From the NCBI GenBank assembly GCA_030710605.1, contig CP092864.1, positions 144,885,114-144,949,113 on the forward strand: a stretch of DNA of 64,000 nt. Direction: 5' to 3'. This document shows positions 31,573-45,885 of this stretch, piece after piece (within the stretch, counting starts at the first letter, position 1; each line of letters opens with the position of its first letter). The DNA is from Cordylochernes scorpioides. Its lineage: Eukaryota > Arthropoda > Arachnida > Pseudoscorpiones > Chernetidae. The position numbers and the translations under genes were made by a program. Below the pieces are notes generated by a model that had not been told where the DNA came from, made no database searches, and saw only the letters and a list, made by a program, of their open reading frames with translations.

Positions 31573-32034
31573 ATAATTTAATATATAGTTTTGACACACA
31601 TTATATAAGGAGAAAATTACACATAAATTATTTACATTTTTAAAAATTATTCAGAGTTTTCTATATTGTTTCTGTCATTTTTAAAACCTATTCCCTTTAT
31701 ATATTATGTCATTATATGTATATAAACTTCCTACATAAAATTTTGTGTCAAGACAATTTGAAAATATTAAAACATTTATTCATTTAAGGATATAAATTTT
31801 CTTTAAAAAGTTGTAAGATTATGCAAATCGAGACATATTTGCATATAATTGTTGACAGGCCTCAGTTACTGAACTTCTGACTAGTGAAAGATTACAGCAA
31901 TTGGATCTCTCATGGACCAAATTGAACAGATATTGATACAAAATTTGTTCCGCAACTTATACACACCTCTGTTCAAAGTTAAAGTGACTTGAAGACTTTT
32001 TTCTCATGATAACAATCACTAAAATAGGCCCTTC
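31573..32034. other. AT-rich spacer
   Basis: Nothing recognised. Confidence 0.4.
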
Positions 32035-32390
32035 ATATATGAAAGCCAGCTGCGAAACAAGCAGAATAACTGACAAATAAGCAGTCACGGACCAACAGCA
32101 GCATTGTTAGAAGAGGAGAAAGACCTCTTTAAAATCCTGAGTTCAACTGCTCCGGTTGATAGACCTCAGCAAGGGTCCCTCTCCAGGGATACAGATGAGC
32201 TGCATCTGTACTCATGTTGGAGTCAGCAGCAAAGGTTTCCATGTTAGGAACGGCCTCAAATTACAGCAAAGTCAGACTTTCACCAAAGTGTGCCTGGGTC
32301 ATGGTGCCATGATCAACGAAAGCTGGACCCCTACACCCATTCATGAACTCATGGAATTCGTGTAATCTTTACACAAGGGGATAAGAAACA
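32035..32390 (+). mobile_element. SINE-like retroposon, family C (partial)
   Basis: Contains AGACCTCAGCAAGGGTCCCT, GTGTGCCTGGGTCATGGTGC and ends ACACAAGGGGATAAGAAAC. The longer copy is at 48745-49235 in reverse. Its 5' part shares short blocks with family B (CCAGGGATACAG). Confidence 0.7.
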
Positions 32391-32544
32391 ATGACTAGAA
32401 TAGGTGACCTGCTAGAGATAAGTCATTGGTCATTTTAATTAATCGAGAAAAAGATTGATTATACTGTAGAACCTCACATAAGGTACAATTTTGATTATAG
32501 ATTAGAACTGACACCATTATGGATTTGGTCTTATTATCTTGTAG

Positions 32545-32705
32545 TATAACCTTTCTGTAAAGGACAACACCTAGTTGCAAAGCCAAAGTTTCCTTTATGG
32601 AGAGGTATCCTCTTACTGGAGAGTTGCTAATAATAATAAAATTATAATTTTGGCGATGAAAACTGTCCTTTTTGAAAGGTGTATCCTTTCATGGAGGTTC
32701 TCTAA
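32545..32705. mobile_element. Pogo-type MITE P, copy 3
   Basis: CTGTAAAGGACAACACC at the left and CATGGAGGTTCTC at the right. The ends are degraded. A family-M end fragment sits just before at 32485-32545. Confidence 0.6.
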
Positions 32706-32901
32706 TATATTGGCGTTTGAAATTCCCACGATTGAAAGAAAAATGGAATGATATATAATTATAGGGTAATTTTAGGATATTTAAACAATTATCAATGCAT
32801 TGTTGAGAAAATCCATGAAGCAAGTCTATTGGATTGGTAAAATGAATAACTTTGAAGGGAATGACTATATAACTAATGGTTTTGATCATGAACACCTAGG
32901 G

Positions 32902-33802
32902 CAGGGGTTGGTAATTTGCGGCTTGCGAGCCACATGCGGCTCTTTAAATGTGAAGCTGCAGCTCTTTATATAGTTCCATACACAAATATATATATGCTAA
33001 ATTAAAATATTATTTAATTAAAAAATATATTTCATGGATTCAAATATTCTGTTTAAATCTACCACCAGATGTCGGGACTTTCGCTATATAAAACCGATTG
33101 TTGTTGTTTCACGTTGGCCGGTTCAAAACTTTTGTACATTATGTAAATAATATTTTGTTTTCCTTAGTCTACTCGCCTTTAGCCAGGCAGTACTTTTACT
33201 AAATTATGTTTTTTTTTATATATATTCCTTTAGCGCAATTAAATCTATTTTTGATAACTAATTTTATCATAATCTCTTCCACGACTGCATACTAAAAGCA
33301 AGCAAATGACCAATAATTCCTCTACAAGTAATTAATCTCAAAAGAGCAAAAAATCTTTATTAAATATAATATATAATATTTTTTGCTTATCACTAGTACA
33401 CATGATACAGGCCATGATAATCATGGTGGGTAGAAGAAGGCAACTGCTTTTACTGTTAAGTGCACCACATGTCTATACACATGAAAAGCAGTTCGACTTT
33501 GCACTTACAAATAAATATGCCAGAGCCCCGTTTGGTTACTTGCACTCGCTGGTGGGGTTGGACTTTTGTAAGAATAGGGGGACATTGGAGATTTTTTTTT
33601 TTTTTAATCAGAAAAAAGTGCCAAATGTGGGAATCGAACCCGGGTCGTAGCGGTCGTAAACCAACGGTTCATACCAGCCTTCCACCGACTCCCCATTCCA
33701 AAATATTATTTATGCGAGTACCATTTATTGTTGGCAAGAGAAAAAAGACTTTTAAAGTTTGTAATTTGTAATTTTTGGCTCTTCCGACTTTGTAGACCAC
33801 TG
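32902..33802. mobile_element. Non-autonomous hAT element
   Basis: Ends CAGGGGTTGGTAATTTGCGG and (inverse) CAGTGGTCTACAAAGTCGG, with the common hAT string GCGAGCCACATGCGGCTCTT. An 8-bp target duplication with one mismatch flanks it (ACCTAGGG 32894-32901, ACCTATGG 33803-33810). No transposase. A SINE A copy is inserted at about 33375-33700. Confidence 0.85.
33375..33700 (-). mobile_element. tRNA-derived SINE, family A
   Basis: Full-length minus-strand copy inside the hAT element. The head with B box GGGAATCGAACCCGGG is near 33630. Confidence 0.85.
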
Positions 33803-33997
33803 ACCTATGGGAATACCCAGGGTTTAAATTTGCTTATTTCACTTCAGGGTAGCTAGCTTTAACCTCTCATTGCTATTTGTAAACAGTATTAGAATATGGA
33901 CACTAAGGTATTTTCAGTGAAACTATGTATAAACTTAAAACATCATTTACATATGCAGAGCAAATAGAAGACTGTAAAAATGGAGATCACGTATAAA

Positions 33998-34350
33998 CTC
34001 CGCCTTTGCCGGTCCCAAGCCCGGATGAAAAAGGAGGAGGGGGTGCAGTAACAAGCTCGTTAAAAAAACTAGGCTCAGCTGGCTCGGCTGATAGTACCCT
34101 GTAAGGGCTCCTAATCCAGGGATACAGGATGATCAGCGTTTGTAATCCATGTTAAGAGCGGCTGCACATGGCGTCTGTTCTTCATGTCAGAGGCGGTCAT
34201 TTCTTTTGGAGCTAAGTCGGCCTGCCACTGAGTAGTGCTCCCAGTCTTAATGACAAAGGCATTATACTTCACCCAGTCATGATGGTTGTCAAATCTCAAG
34301 CCTTACAAGTTTGATACCCTAATATGATTGAGTGGAGATAAGAAAAAAAG
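33998..34350 (+). mobile_element. SINE-like retroposon, family B
   Basis: Complete, from ACTCCGCCTTTGCCGG to GAGTGGAGATAAGAAAAAAAG. Confidence 0.8.
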
Positions 34351-34524
34351 AAGAAGATAATGTATAGAGAAAAATAGTCGAACTTTCATTATGACAACAC
34401 ATCTTGGAACCAAGATGCTGTTATAACAATGTCTTTGTTATAACCAAGATTAATATAATTGGGTCTTAAAACTTGGGAGCCTTAGAATTAGAATGTTATA
34501 ACCAATCTGCTGTTATAAAAGAAG

Positions 34525-34665
34525 TTGTTGTTCTTGTTTCTCATCCCCTTGTACAAAGATAACACGAATTCCATGATTTCATGCTTCTCGAACTATTTGA
34601 TGATAAGCAGTGGCCTCTTCCACAGGTCCTGTTTAGTGCTTAAAAGAGGCTGTTATAGTGAAAGT
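34525..34665 (-). mobile_element. SINE-like retroposon, family C (3' fragment)
   Basis: Reverse copy of the 3' end (TTGTTTCTCATCCCCTTGTA, TCCATGATTTCATGCTTCTC). Only about 140 bp remain. Confidence 0.65.
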
Positions 34666-34844
34666 CCAGTGTATCTTTAGCACTAATCAACAAAAGCTAT
34701 TGATATAAACATCAATATAAATGGATGTCTGGGGAAAGAGAAAAAAATTACATAGATTAGATTTGTTGTTGGTGTTAGTGTCTATCAAGTCAAGTTTGAC
34801 TTTTAGAGACTATAGGGAAAAAAATTCTCGAATTTGATCTGTTA
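34666..34844. other. Spacer before the satellite
   Basis: No feature recognised. Confidence 0.4.
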
Positions 34845-37800
34845 GTGACCATCCCTTGCATCTCATCTAGGGACCTTCCTATAGTTTTCTCGACCCCTTC
34901 AATCAAGATAAACCCAGACATGAATAGATCTTACAGAAACTGTCACAACACCCAACTCACTCCAGACCATATATACCCAGCCATCCTTGCATTCATCTAG
35001 GGACCTTCCTATAGTTTTCTCGACCCCTTCAATCAAGATAAACCCAGACATGAATAGATCTTACAGAAACTGTCACAACACCCAACTCACTCCAGACCAT
35101 ATATACACAGCCATCCTTGCATCTCATCTAGGGACCTTCCTCTAGTTTTCTCGACCCTTCAATCAAGATAAACCCAGACATGAATAGATCTTACAGAAAC
35201 TGTCACAACACCCAACTCACTCCAGACCATATAACCCAGCCATCCTTGCATCTCATCTAGGGACCTTCCTCTAGTTTTCTCGACCCCTTCAATCAAGATA
35301 AACCCAGACATGAATAGATCTTACAGAAACTGTCACAACACCCAACTCACTCCAGACCATATATACCCAGCCATCCTTGCATCTCATCTAGGGACCTTCC
35401 TATAGTTTTCTCGACCCCTTCAATCAAGATAAACCCAGACATGAATAGATCTTACAGAAACTGTCACAACACCCAACTCACTCCAGACCATATATACCCA
35501 GCCATCCTTGCATCTCATCTAGGGACCTTCCTATAGTTTTCTCGACCCCTTCAATCAAGATAAACCCAGACATGAATAGATCTTACAGAAACTGTCACAA
35601 CACCCAACTCACTCCAGACCATATATACCCAGCCATCCTTGCATCTCATCTAGGGACCTTCCTATAGTTTCTCGACCCCGTCAATCAAGATAAACCCAGA
35701 CATGAATAGATCTTACAGAAACTGTCACAACACCCAACTCACTCCAGACCATATATACCCAGCCATCCTTGCATCTCATCTAGGGACCTTCCTATAGTTT
35801 TCTCGACCCCTTCAATCAAGATAAACCCAGACATGAATAGATCTTACAGAAACTGTCACAACACCCAACCACTCCAGACCATATATACCCAGCCATCCTT
35901 GCATCTCATCTAGGACCTTCCTAAAGTTTTCTCGACCCCTTCAATCAAGATAAACCCAGAGAATGAATAGATCTTACAGAAACCTGTCACAACACCCAAC
36001 TCACTCCAGACATATATACCCAGCCATCCTTGCATCTCATCTAGGGACCTTCCTATAGTTTTCTCGACCCCTTCAATCAAGATAAACCCAGACATGAATA
36101 GATCTTACAGAAACTGTCACAACACCCAATCACTCCAGACCATATATACCCAGGCCATCCTTGCATCTCATCTTGGGACCTTCCTATAGTTTTCTCGACC
36201 CCTTCAATCAAGATAAACCCAGACATGAATAGATCTTACAGAAACTGTCACAACACAACCCAACTCACTCCAGACCATATATACCCAGCCATCCTTGCAT
36301 CTCATCTAGGGACCCTTCCTATAGTTTTCTCGACCCCCTTCAATCAAGATAAACCCAGACATGAATAGATCTTACAGAAACTGTCACAACACCCAACTCA
36401 CTCCAGACCATATATACCCAAGCCATCCTTGCATCTCATCTAGGGACCTTCCTATAGTATTCTCGACCCCTTCAATCAAGATAAACCCAGACATGGAATA
36501 GATCTTACAGAAACTGTCACAACACCCCAACTCACACAAGACCATATATACCAGCCATCCTTGCATCTCATCTGGGACCTTCCTATAGTTTTCTCGACCC
36601 CCTTCAATCAAGATAACCCAGACATGAATAGATCTTACAGAAACTGTCACAACCACCCAACCACTCCAGACCATATAATACCCAGCCATCCTTGCATCTC
36701 ATCTAGGACCTTCCTATAGTTTTCTCGACCCCCTTCAATCAAGCCATCCTTGCATCTCATCTAGGGACCTTCCTATAGTTTTCTCGACCCCTTCAATCAA
36801 GATAAACCCAGACATGAATAGATCTTACAGAAACTGTCACAACACCCAACTCACTCCAGACCATATATACCCAGCCATCCTTGCATCTCATCTAGGGACC
36901 TTCCTATAGTTTTCTCGACCCCTTCAATCAAGATAAACCCAGACATGAATAGATCTTACAGAAACTGTCACAACACCCAACTCACTCCAGACCATATATA
37001 CCCAGCCATCCTTGCATCTCATCTAGGGACCTTCCTATAGTTTTTCTCGACCCCTTCAATCAAGATAAACCCAGACATGAATAGATCTTACAGAAACTGT
37101 CACAACACCCAACTCACTCCAGACCATATATACCCAGCATCCTTGCATCTCATCTAGGGACCTTCCTTAGTTTTCTCGACCCCTTCAATCAAGATAAACC
37201 CAGACATGAATAGATCTTACAGAAACTGTCACAACACCCAACTCACTCCCGACCCATATATCACCCCCAGCCATCCTTGCATCTCATCTAGGGACCCTTC
37301 CTATAGTTTTCTCGACCCCTTCAATCAAGATAAACCCAGACATGAATAGATCTTACAGAAACTGTCACAACACCCAACTCACTCCAGACCATATATACCC
37401 AGCCACTCCTTGCATCTCATCTAGGGACCTTCCTAAAGTTTTCTCGACCCCTTCAATCAAGATAAACCCAGACATGAATAGATCTTACAGAAACTGTCAC
37501 AACACCCAACTCACTCCAGACCATATATACCCAGCCATCCTTGCATCTCATCTAGGGACCTTCCTATAGTTTTCTCGACCCCCTTCAATCAAGATAAACC
37601 CAGGACATGAATAGATCTTACAGAAACCTGTCACACACCCAACTCACTCCAGACCATATATACCCAGCCATCCCTTGCATCTCATCTAGGGACCTTCTAT
37701 AGTTTTCTCGACCCCTTCAATCAAGATAAACCCAGACATGAATAGATCTTACAGAAACTGTCACAACACCCAACTCACTCCAGACCATATATACCCAGCC

Positions 37801-40800
37801 ATCCTTGCATCTCATCTAGGGACCTTCCTATAGTTTTCTCGACCCCTTCAATCAAGATAAACCCAGACATGAATAGATCTTACAGAAACTGTCACAACAC
37901 CCAACTCACCCAGACCATATATACCCAGCCATCCTTGCATCTCATCTAGGGACCTTCCTATAGTTTTCTCGACCCCTTCAATCAAGATAAACCCAGACAT
38001 GAATAGATCTTACAGAAACTGTCACAACACCCAACTCACTCCAGACCATATATACCCAGCCATCCTTGCATCTCATCTAGGGACCTTCCTATAGTTTTCT
38101 CGACCCCTTCAATCAAGATAAACCCAGACATGAATAGATCTTACAGAAACTGTCACAACACCCAACTCACTCCAGACCATATATACCCAGCCATCCTTGC
38201 ATCTCATCTAGGGACCTTCCTATAGTTTTCTCGACCCCTTCAATCAAGATAAACCCAGACATGAATAGATCTTACAGAAACTGTCACAACACCCAACTCA
38301 CTCCACCATATATACCCAGCCATCCTTGCATCTCATCTAGGGACCTTCCTATAGTTTTCTCGACCCCTTCAATCAAGATAAACCCAGACATGAATAGATC
38401 TTACAGAAACTGTCACACACCCAACTCACTCCAGACCATATATACCCAGCCATCCTTGCATCTCATCTAGGGACCTTCCTATAGTTTTCTCGACCCCTTC
38501 AATCAAGATAAACCCAGACATGAATAATCTTACAGAAACTGTCACAACACCCAACTCACTCCAGACCATATATACCCAGCCATCCTTGCATCTCATCTAG
38601 GGACCTTCCTATAGTTTTCTCGACCCCTTCAATCAAGATAAACCCAGACATGAATAGATCTTACAGAAACTGTCACAACACCCAACTCACTCCACCAGAC
38701 CATATATACCCAGCCATCCTTGCATCTCATCTAGGGACCTTCCTATAGTTTTCTCGACCCCTTCAATCAAGATAAACCCAGACATGAATAGATCTACAGA
38801 AACTGTCACAAACACCAACTCACTCCAGACCATATATACCCAGCCATCCTTGCATCTCATCTAGGGGACCTTCCTATAGTTTTCTCGACCCCTTCAATCA
38901 AGATAAACCCAGACATGAATAGATCTTACAGAAACTGTCACAACACCCCAACTCACTCCAGACCATATATACCCAGCCCATCCTTGCATCTCATCTAGGG
39001 ACCTTCCTATAGTTTTCTCGACCCCTTCAATCAAGATAAACCCAGACATGAATAGATCTTACAGAAACTGTCACAACACCCAACTCACTCCAGACCATAT
39101 AACCCAGCCATCCTTGCATCTCATCCTAGGGACCTTCCTATAGTTTTCCTCGACCCCTTCAATCAAGATAAAACCCAGACATGAATAGATCTTACAGAAA
39201 CTGTCACAACACCCAACTCACTCCAGACCATATATACCCAGCCATCCTTGCATCTCATCTAGGGGACCTTCCTATAGTTTTCTCGACCCCTTCAATCAAG
39301 ATAAACCCAGACATGAATAGATCTTACAGAAACTGTCACAACAACCCAACTCACTCCAGACCATATATACCCAGCCATCCTTGCATCTCATCTAGGGACC
39401 TTCCTATAGTTTTTCTCGACCCCTTCAATCAAGATAAACCCAGACATGAATAGATCTTACAGAAACTGTCACAACACCCAACTCACTCCAGACCATATAT
39501 ACCCAGCCATCCTTGCATCTCATCTAGGGACCTTCCTATAGTTTTCTCGACCCCTTCAATCAAGATAAACCCAGACATGAATAGATCTTACAGAAACTGT
39601 CACAACACCCAACTCACTCCAGACCATATATACCCAGCCATCTTGCATCTCATCTAGGGGACCTTCCTATAGTTTTCTCGACCCCCTTCAATCAAGATAA
39701 ACCCAGACATGAATAGATCTTACAGAAACTGTCACAACACTCCAACTCACTCCAGACCATATATACCCAGCCAATCCCTTGCATCTCATCTAGGGACCTT
39801 CCTATAGTTTTCTCGACCCCTTTCAATCAAGATAACCCAGACATGAATAGATCTTACAGAAACTGTCACAACACCCAACTCACTCCAGACCATATATACC
39901 CAGCCATCCTTGCATCTCATCTAGGGACCTTCCTATAGTTTTCTCGACCCCTTCAATCAAGATAAACCCAGACATGAATTGATCTTACAGAAACTGTCAC
40001 AACACCCAACTCACTCCAGACCATATATACCCAGCCATCCTTGCATCTCATCTAGGGACCTTCCTAAGTTTTCTCGACCCCTTCAATCAAGATAAACCCA
40101 GACATGAATAGATCTTACAGAAACTGTCACAACACCCAACTCACTCCAGACCATATATACCCAGCCATCCTTGGCATCTCATCTAGGGACCTTCCTATAG
40201 TTTTCTCGACCCCTTCAATCAAGATAAACCCAGACATGAATAGATCTTACAGAAACTGTCACAACACCCCAACTCACTCCAGACCCATATATACCCAGCC
40301 ATCCTTTGCATCTCATCTAGGGACCTTCCTAAAGTTTTCTCGACCCCTTCAATCAAGATAAACCCAGGACATGAATAGATCTTACAGAAATTGTCACAAA
40401 CACCCAACTCACTCCAGACCATATATACCCAGCCATCCTTGCATCTCATCTAGGGACCTTCCTATAGTTTTCTCGACCCCTTCAATCAAGATAAACCCAG
40501 ACATGAATAGATCTTACAGAAACTGTCCACAACACCCAACTCACTCCAGACCATATATACCCAGCCATCCTTTGCATCTCATCTAGGGACCTTCCTCTAG
40601 TTTTCTCGACCCCTTCAATCAAGATAAACCCAGACATGAATAGATCTTACAGAAACTGTCACAACACCCAACTCACTCCAGACCATATATACCCAGCCAT
40701 CCTTGCATCTCATCTAGGGACCTTCCTATAGTTTTCTCGACCCCTTCAATCAAGATAAACCCAGACATGAATAGATCTTACAGAAACTGTCACAACACCC

Positions 40801-43590
40801 AACTCACTCCAGACCATATATACCCAGCCATCCTTGCATCTCATCTAGGGACCTTCCTATAGTTTTCTCGACCCCTTCAATCAAGATAAACCCAGACATG
40901 AATAGATCTTACAGAAACTGTCACAACACCCAACTCACTCCAGACCATATATACCCAGCCATCCTTGCATCTCATCTAGGGACCTTCCTATAGTTTTCTC
41001 GACCCCTTCAATCAAGATAAACCCAGACATGAATAGATCTTACAGAAACTGTCACAACACCCAACTCACTCCAGACCATATATACCCAGCCATCCTTGCA
41101 TCTCATCTAGGGACCTTCCTCTAGTTTTCTCGACCCCTTCAATCAAGATAAACCCAGACATGAATAGATCTTACAGAAACTGTCACAACACCCAACTCAC
41201 TCCAGACCATATATACCCAGCCATCCTTGCATCTCATCTAGGGACCTTCCTATATTTTTCTCGACCCCTTCAATCAAGATAAACCCAGACATGAATAGAT
41301 CTTACAGAAACTGTCACAACACCCAACTCACTCCAGACCATATATACCCAGCCATCCTTGCATCTCATCTAGGGACCTTCCTATAGTTTTCTCGACCCCT
41401 TCAATCAAGATAAACCCAGACATGAATAGATCTTACAGAAACTGTCACAACACCCAACTCACTCCAGACCATATATACCCAGCCATCCTTGCATCTCATC
41501 TAGGGACCTTCCTATAGTTTTCTCGACCCCTTCAATCAAGATAAACCCAGACATGAATAGATCTTACAGAAACTGTCACAACACCCAACTCACTCCAGAC
41601 CATATATACCCAGCCATCCTTGCATCTCATCTAGGGACCTTCCTATAGTTTTCTCGACCCCTTCAATCAAGATAAACCCAGACATGAATAGATCTTACAG
41701 AAACTGTCACAACACCCAACTCACTCCAGACCATATATACCCAGCCATCCTTGCATCTCATCTAGGGACCTTCCTATAGTTTTCTCGACCCCTTCAATCA
41801 AGATAAACCCAGACATGAATCGATCTTACAGAAACTGTCACAACACCCAACTCACTCCAGACCATATATACCCAGCCATCCTTGCATCTCATCTAGGGAC
41901 CTTCCTAAAGTTTTCTCGACCCCTTCAATCAAGATAAACCCAGACATGAATAGATCTTACAGAAATTGTCACAACACCCAACTCACTCCAGACCATATAT
42001 ACCCAGCCATCCTTGCATCTCATCTAGGGACCTTCCTATAGTTTTCTCGACCCCTTCAATCAAGATAAACCCAGACATGAATAGATCTTACAGAAACTGT
42101 CACAACACCCAACTCACTCCAGACCATATATACCCAGCCATCCTTGCATCTCATCTAGGGACCTTCCTCTAGTTTTCTCGACCCCTTCAATCAAGATAAA
42201 CCCAGACATGAATAGATCTTACAGAAACTGTCACAACACCCAACTCACTCCAGACCATATATACCCAGCCATCCTTGCATCTCATCTAGGGACCTTCCTA
42301 TAGTTTTCTCGACCCCTTCAATCAAGATAAACCCAGACATGAATAGATCTTACAGAAACTGTCACAACACCCAACTCACTCCAGACCATATATACCCAGC
42401 CATCCTTGCATCTCATCTAGGGACCTTCCTATAGTTTTCTCGACCCCTTCAATCAAGATAAACCCAGACATGAATAGATCTTACAGAAACTGTCACAACA
42501 CCCAACTCACTCCAGACCATATATACCCAGCCATCCTTGCATCTCATCTAGGGACCTTCCTATAGTTTTCTCGACCCCTTCAATCAAGATAAACCCAGAC
42601 ATGAATAGATCTTACAGAAACTGTCACAACACCCAACTCACTCCAGACCATATATACCCAGCCATCCTTGCATCTCATCTAGGGACCTTCCTATAGTTTT
42701 CTCGACCCCTTCAATCAAGATAAACCCAGACATGAATAGATCTTACAGAAACTGTCACAACACCCAACTCACTCCAGACCATATATACCCAGCCATCCTT
42801 GCATCTCATCTAGGGACCTTCCTCTAGTTTTCTCGACCCCTTCAATCAAGATAAACCCAGACATGAATAGATCTTACAGAAACTGTCACAACACCCAACT
42901 CACTCCAGACCATATATAACCAGCCATCCTTGCATCTCATCTAGGGACCTTCCTATAGTTTTCTCGACCCCTTCAATCAAGATAAACCCAGACATGAATA
43001 GATCTTACAGAAACTGTCACAACACCCAACTCACTCCAGACCATATATACCCAGCCATCCTTGCATCTCATCTAGGGACCTTCCTATAGTTTTCTCGACC
43101 CCTTCAATCAAGATAAACCCAGACATGAATAGATCTTACAGAAACTGTCACAACACCCAACTCACTCCAGACCATATATACCCAGCCATCCTTGCATCTC
43201 ATCTAGGGACCTTCCTATAGTTTTCTCGACCCCTTCAATCAAGATAAACCCAGACATGAATAGATCTTACAGAAACTGTCACAACACCCAACTCACTCCA
43301 GACCATATATACCCAGCCATCCTTGCATCTCATCTAGGGACCTTCCTATAGTTTTCTCGACCCCTTCAATCAAGATAAACCCAGACATGAATAGATCTTA
43401 CAGAAACTGTCACAACACCCAACTCACTCCAGACCATATATACCCAGCCATCCTTGCATCTCATCTAGGGACCTTCCTATAGTTTTCTTGACCCCTTCAA
43501 TCAAGATAAACCCAGACATGAATAGATCTTACAGAAACTGTCACAACACCCAACTCACTCCAGACCATATATACCCAGCCATCCTTGCAG
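34845..43590. repeat. 131-bp satellite, about 67 tandem units
   Basis: Unit contains CATCTAGGGACCTTCCTATA, GTTTTCTCGACCCCTTCAAT, CAAGATAAACCCAGACATGA, ATAGATCTTACAGAAACTGT, CACAACACCCAACTCACTCC and AGACCATATATACCCAGCCA. Spacing of GGACCTTCCT between units is 130-131 bp. The unit is not a multiple of three, so the many short ORFs (for example those starting MNRSYRNCHNTQ) are by-products. Units from about 35880 to 40580 have many one-base insertions and deletions, while 40600-43590 are nearly identical. Confidence 0.95.
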
Positions 43591-43783
43591 CCCTCTATAT
43601 GGCAGACATCAATCCAGAAGAGGACATCCTTACGAACAAAGCACCTCAGTTGGCCTGTATTGTGATCAGGTGTCCTCTTACCGGAGAGTTGCTAAATTTT
43701 AAAAATGGTAATTTTACAAATGTAAACTGTCCTTTGTGGAGAGGTATCCGTTAGCAGGGTGTCTGCTAAAGGGAGGTTCTACT
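43591..43783 (+). other. Satellite edge joined to a coding-like tail and a P-MITE half
   Basis: The last unit runs from ATCCTTGCA straight into GCCCTCTATATGGCAGACAT, and the frame stays open: AALYMADINPEEDILTNKAP and on to about 43660. A partial P-MITE (43663-43783) follows. The stretch may be the ancestral sequence from which the satellite unit was copied. No family recognised. Confidence 0.35.
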
Positions 43784-44319
43784 GTAAATAGATACTGCAT
43801 TCTCGAGAATTAGTCGAATTAACTTTAAACAAAGGTGTGTATAACAATAATATTTTCATTTATCCCATTGATAACAATACACATGCTTGAAGGTATTATC
43901 ATTTGAGAACAAAGAGCTTTTTACTTAATGAACATACATTAGAGTAAAATCAAATGAATCTTTTGTGATATAAGGAGCAAAAGTGCATTTCTTTTGATAA
44001 TAAAAAAAGAACAAACGGATGGAGCACCTTAGTTATGATGGTCAAAAGAGAATATTATGAATAAATTGATAATATTCATTGAAATACACAGCTAAATATG
44101 GCAATGCTATACATTTTGCACAAGAACAAAAGAGCCAAATACTATATAGAGATATATTTACAAACACCAAAACAAAATTATTTGAGGTTGGAGAACACAT
44201 AAAATGTATGGATTAATACGCATGATTGTGATCAATATCATTTATAAGCTAGTTTAAAACAAGTTTACAAAAATTTTATAAAAAGAGAAACAATTAAATT
44301 TAGAACGAAAATTGCAATT
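43784..44319. other. AT-rich spacer
   Basis: No gene or repeat family recognised. Confidence 0.45.
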
Positions 44320-44560
44320 ATACTGCGAATGTTTACTTTGAACGAAAAATCGGGATTTATTTTAAGGATAAATAGCGATTATTTCTAACCTTAGAGATGA
44401 AGTATGATAGGATGAATTGTGAAGAGTAATGATAAACGGAAAAATAAAAGTGTTCTTGAGTAAAAAATAATCGTTATTCATCCTTAAAATAAATTCCGAT
44501 TTCTCATTCAAAAGAAACATTTGTGTTATAATTGCAATTTTCGTTCTACAATCATAAGCC
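44320..44560. repeat. Foldback element F5 (collapsed centre)
   Basis: Arms 44325-44450 and 44462-44560 with the F-family ends (GAAAAATCGGGATTTATTTT and complement). The tRNA-like centre and inner right arm are deleted. Confidence 0.7.
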
Positions 44561-45540
44561 GCATTTAATTGTCTTATAATTGAATTTATTTGGAGAAATT
44601 TTGGAAGCTATGATAACAATAGAGGCAAAAAAATCAAATTTAGAAAAGTTAAAACATAAGATTTCATTTTTAAAGGAAGAAGTAAACAACGGAAGGAAAT
44701 AATGAGCGTAAACACCGAAAAAATGTAAATGTTTGGTCATTGACCTTTTATTAAGGCATCTCTTTGAGGTGAATTCACAACTCCTCAACTTTTAGGTGAG
44801 GAATTCCTTACAAGAAAATTTCACCAGCATAAGTAATATCCAAATTAAAGATAGTCAAAAGCAAAAAAATAAAACACATTGGACAAACAATCATTGTGTG
44901 TGATTTGATACATAGATTTTTTTTTTTTGGTCCGATAGGAAAAAAAACAAAAACTAAGGAAGAGAAAGGAGAGTAATATACAGTTTCTCGATGCATATAT
45001 TACATTATTTATAAATATTTTATTGGATGGATTTCTTTTTCTTATTTGGTTAGAAATGGAGGCTTTCCGTATGGTTGCGAGATGATTGGATGGTGATTCG
45101 CTACCAGGGAAATGCCTTTTCTACATTTCTCCTCCTCCTCACCTCTCAAAAGCCATCAATGTAGCAATGCAACTTTGGTCTCTTAAGCTTAGTAAAGGTA
45201 GAAAAACACAATCGTTTTTTTAAATAAGTGATTCGCATAAAAAGTGTATCGCCACTCTGAATGTAATGAAAACTTTCCAAAATGTTCTCTAAGAGTTTTG
45301 GCTAGAAAAAAATAACCAAATGGGAATGGCACCGGCCTAGAAATAGGAAAAATTTGAGCCGGAAGATTGGCAACAGAAGAGAAAGCTTATAGGAAAACTA
45401 CCAATTTTGATAAATGCTAGTCACTACGCCGGGAGTCTGTCTTCTGTCTGATGTTGGAGATATGTCTCTCTTGACTGCTCATGGGGTCTGCGCGGTGTGC
45501 TTCTGTAAACACAGCAGTACTGTAAGTTGGGCTATTATTA
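44561..45540. other. AT-rich spacer, no gene recognised
   Basis: Small ORFs on both strands lack any motif. No repeats noticed. Confidence 0.45.
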
Positions 45541-45885
45541 GACAGAGGTTGGTGGACATATAGGTTGTTGGGCTGTTAGTGGACATATAGGTTGTTGGGC
45601 TGTTAGTGGACATATAGGTTGTTGGGCTGTTAGTGGACATATAGGTTGTTGGGCTGTTAGTGGACATATAGGTTGTTGGGCCTGTTAGTGGACATATAGG
45701 TTGTTGGGCTGTTAGTGGACATGTAGGTTGTTGGGCTGTTAGTGGACATATAGGTTGTTGGGCTGTTAGTGGACATATAGGTTGTTGGGCTGTTAGTGGA
45801 CATGTAGGTTGTTGGGCTGTTAGTGGACATATAGGTTGTTGGGCTGTTAGTGGACATATAGGTTGTTGGGCTGTTAGTGGACAAG
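45541..45885. repeat. 27-bp minisatellite, about 13 units
   Basis: Unit GGTTGTTGGGCTGTTAGTGG plus ACATATA. Because 27 is a multiple of three, the minus strand reads (MSTNSPTTY)n, but only within the repeat. Confidence 0.9.

Noticed and set aside
34845-43590. CRISPR-like array (regular direct repeats)
   Set aside because: The whole 131-bp unit repeats without unique spacers, and this is a eukaryotic genome. It is an ordinary satellite.
45479-45884. Minus-strand MSTNSPTTY repeat protein
   Set aside because: Frame exists only inside the 27-bp minisatellite and is broken by a one-base insertion near 45681.
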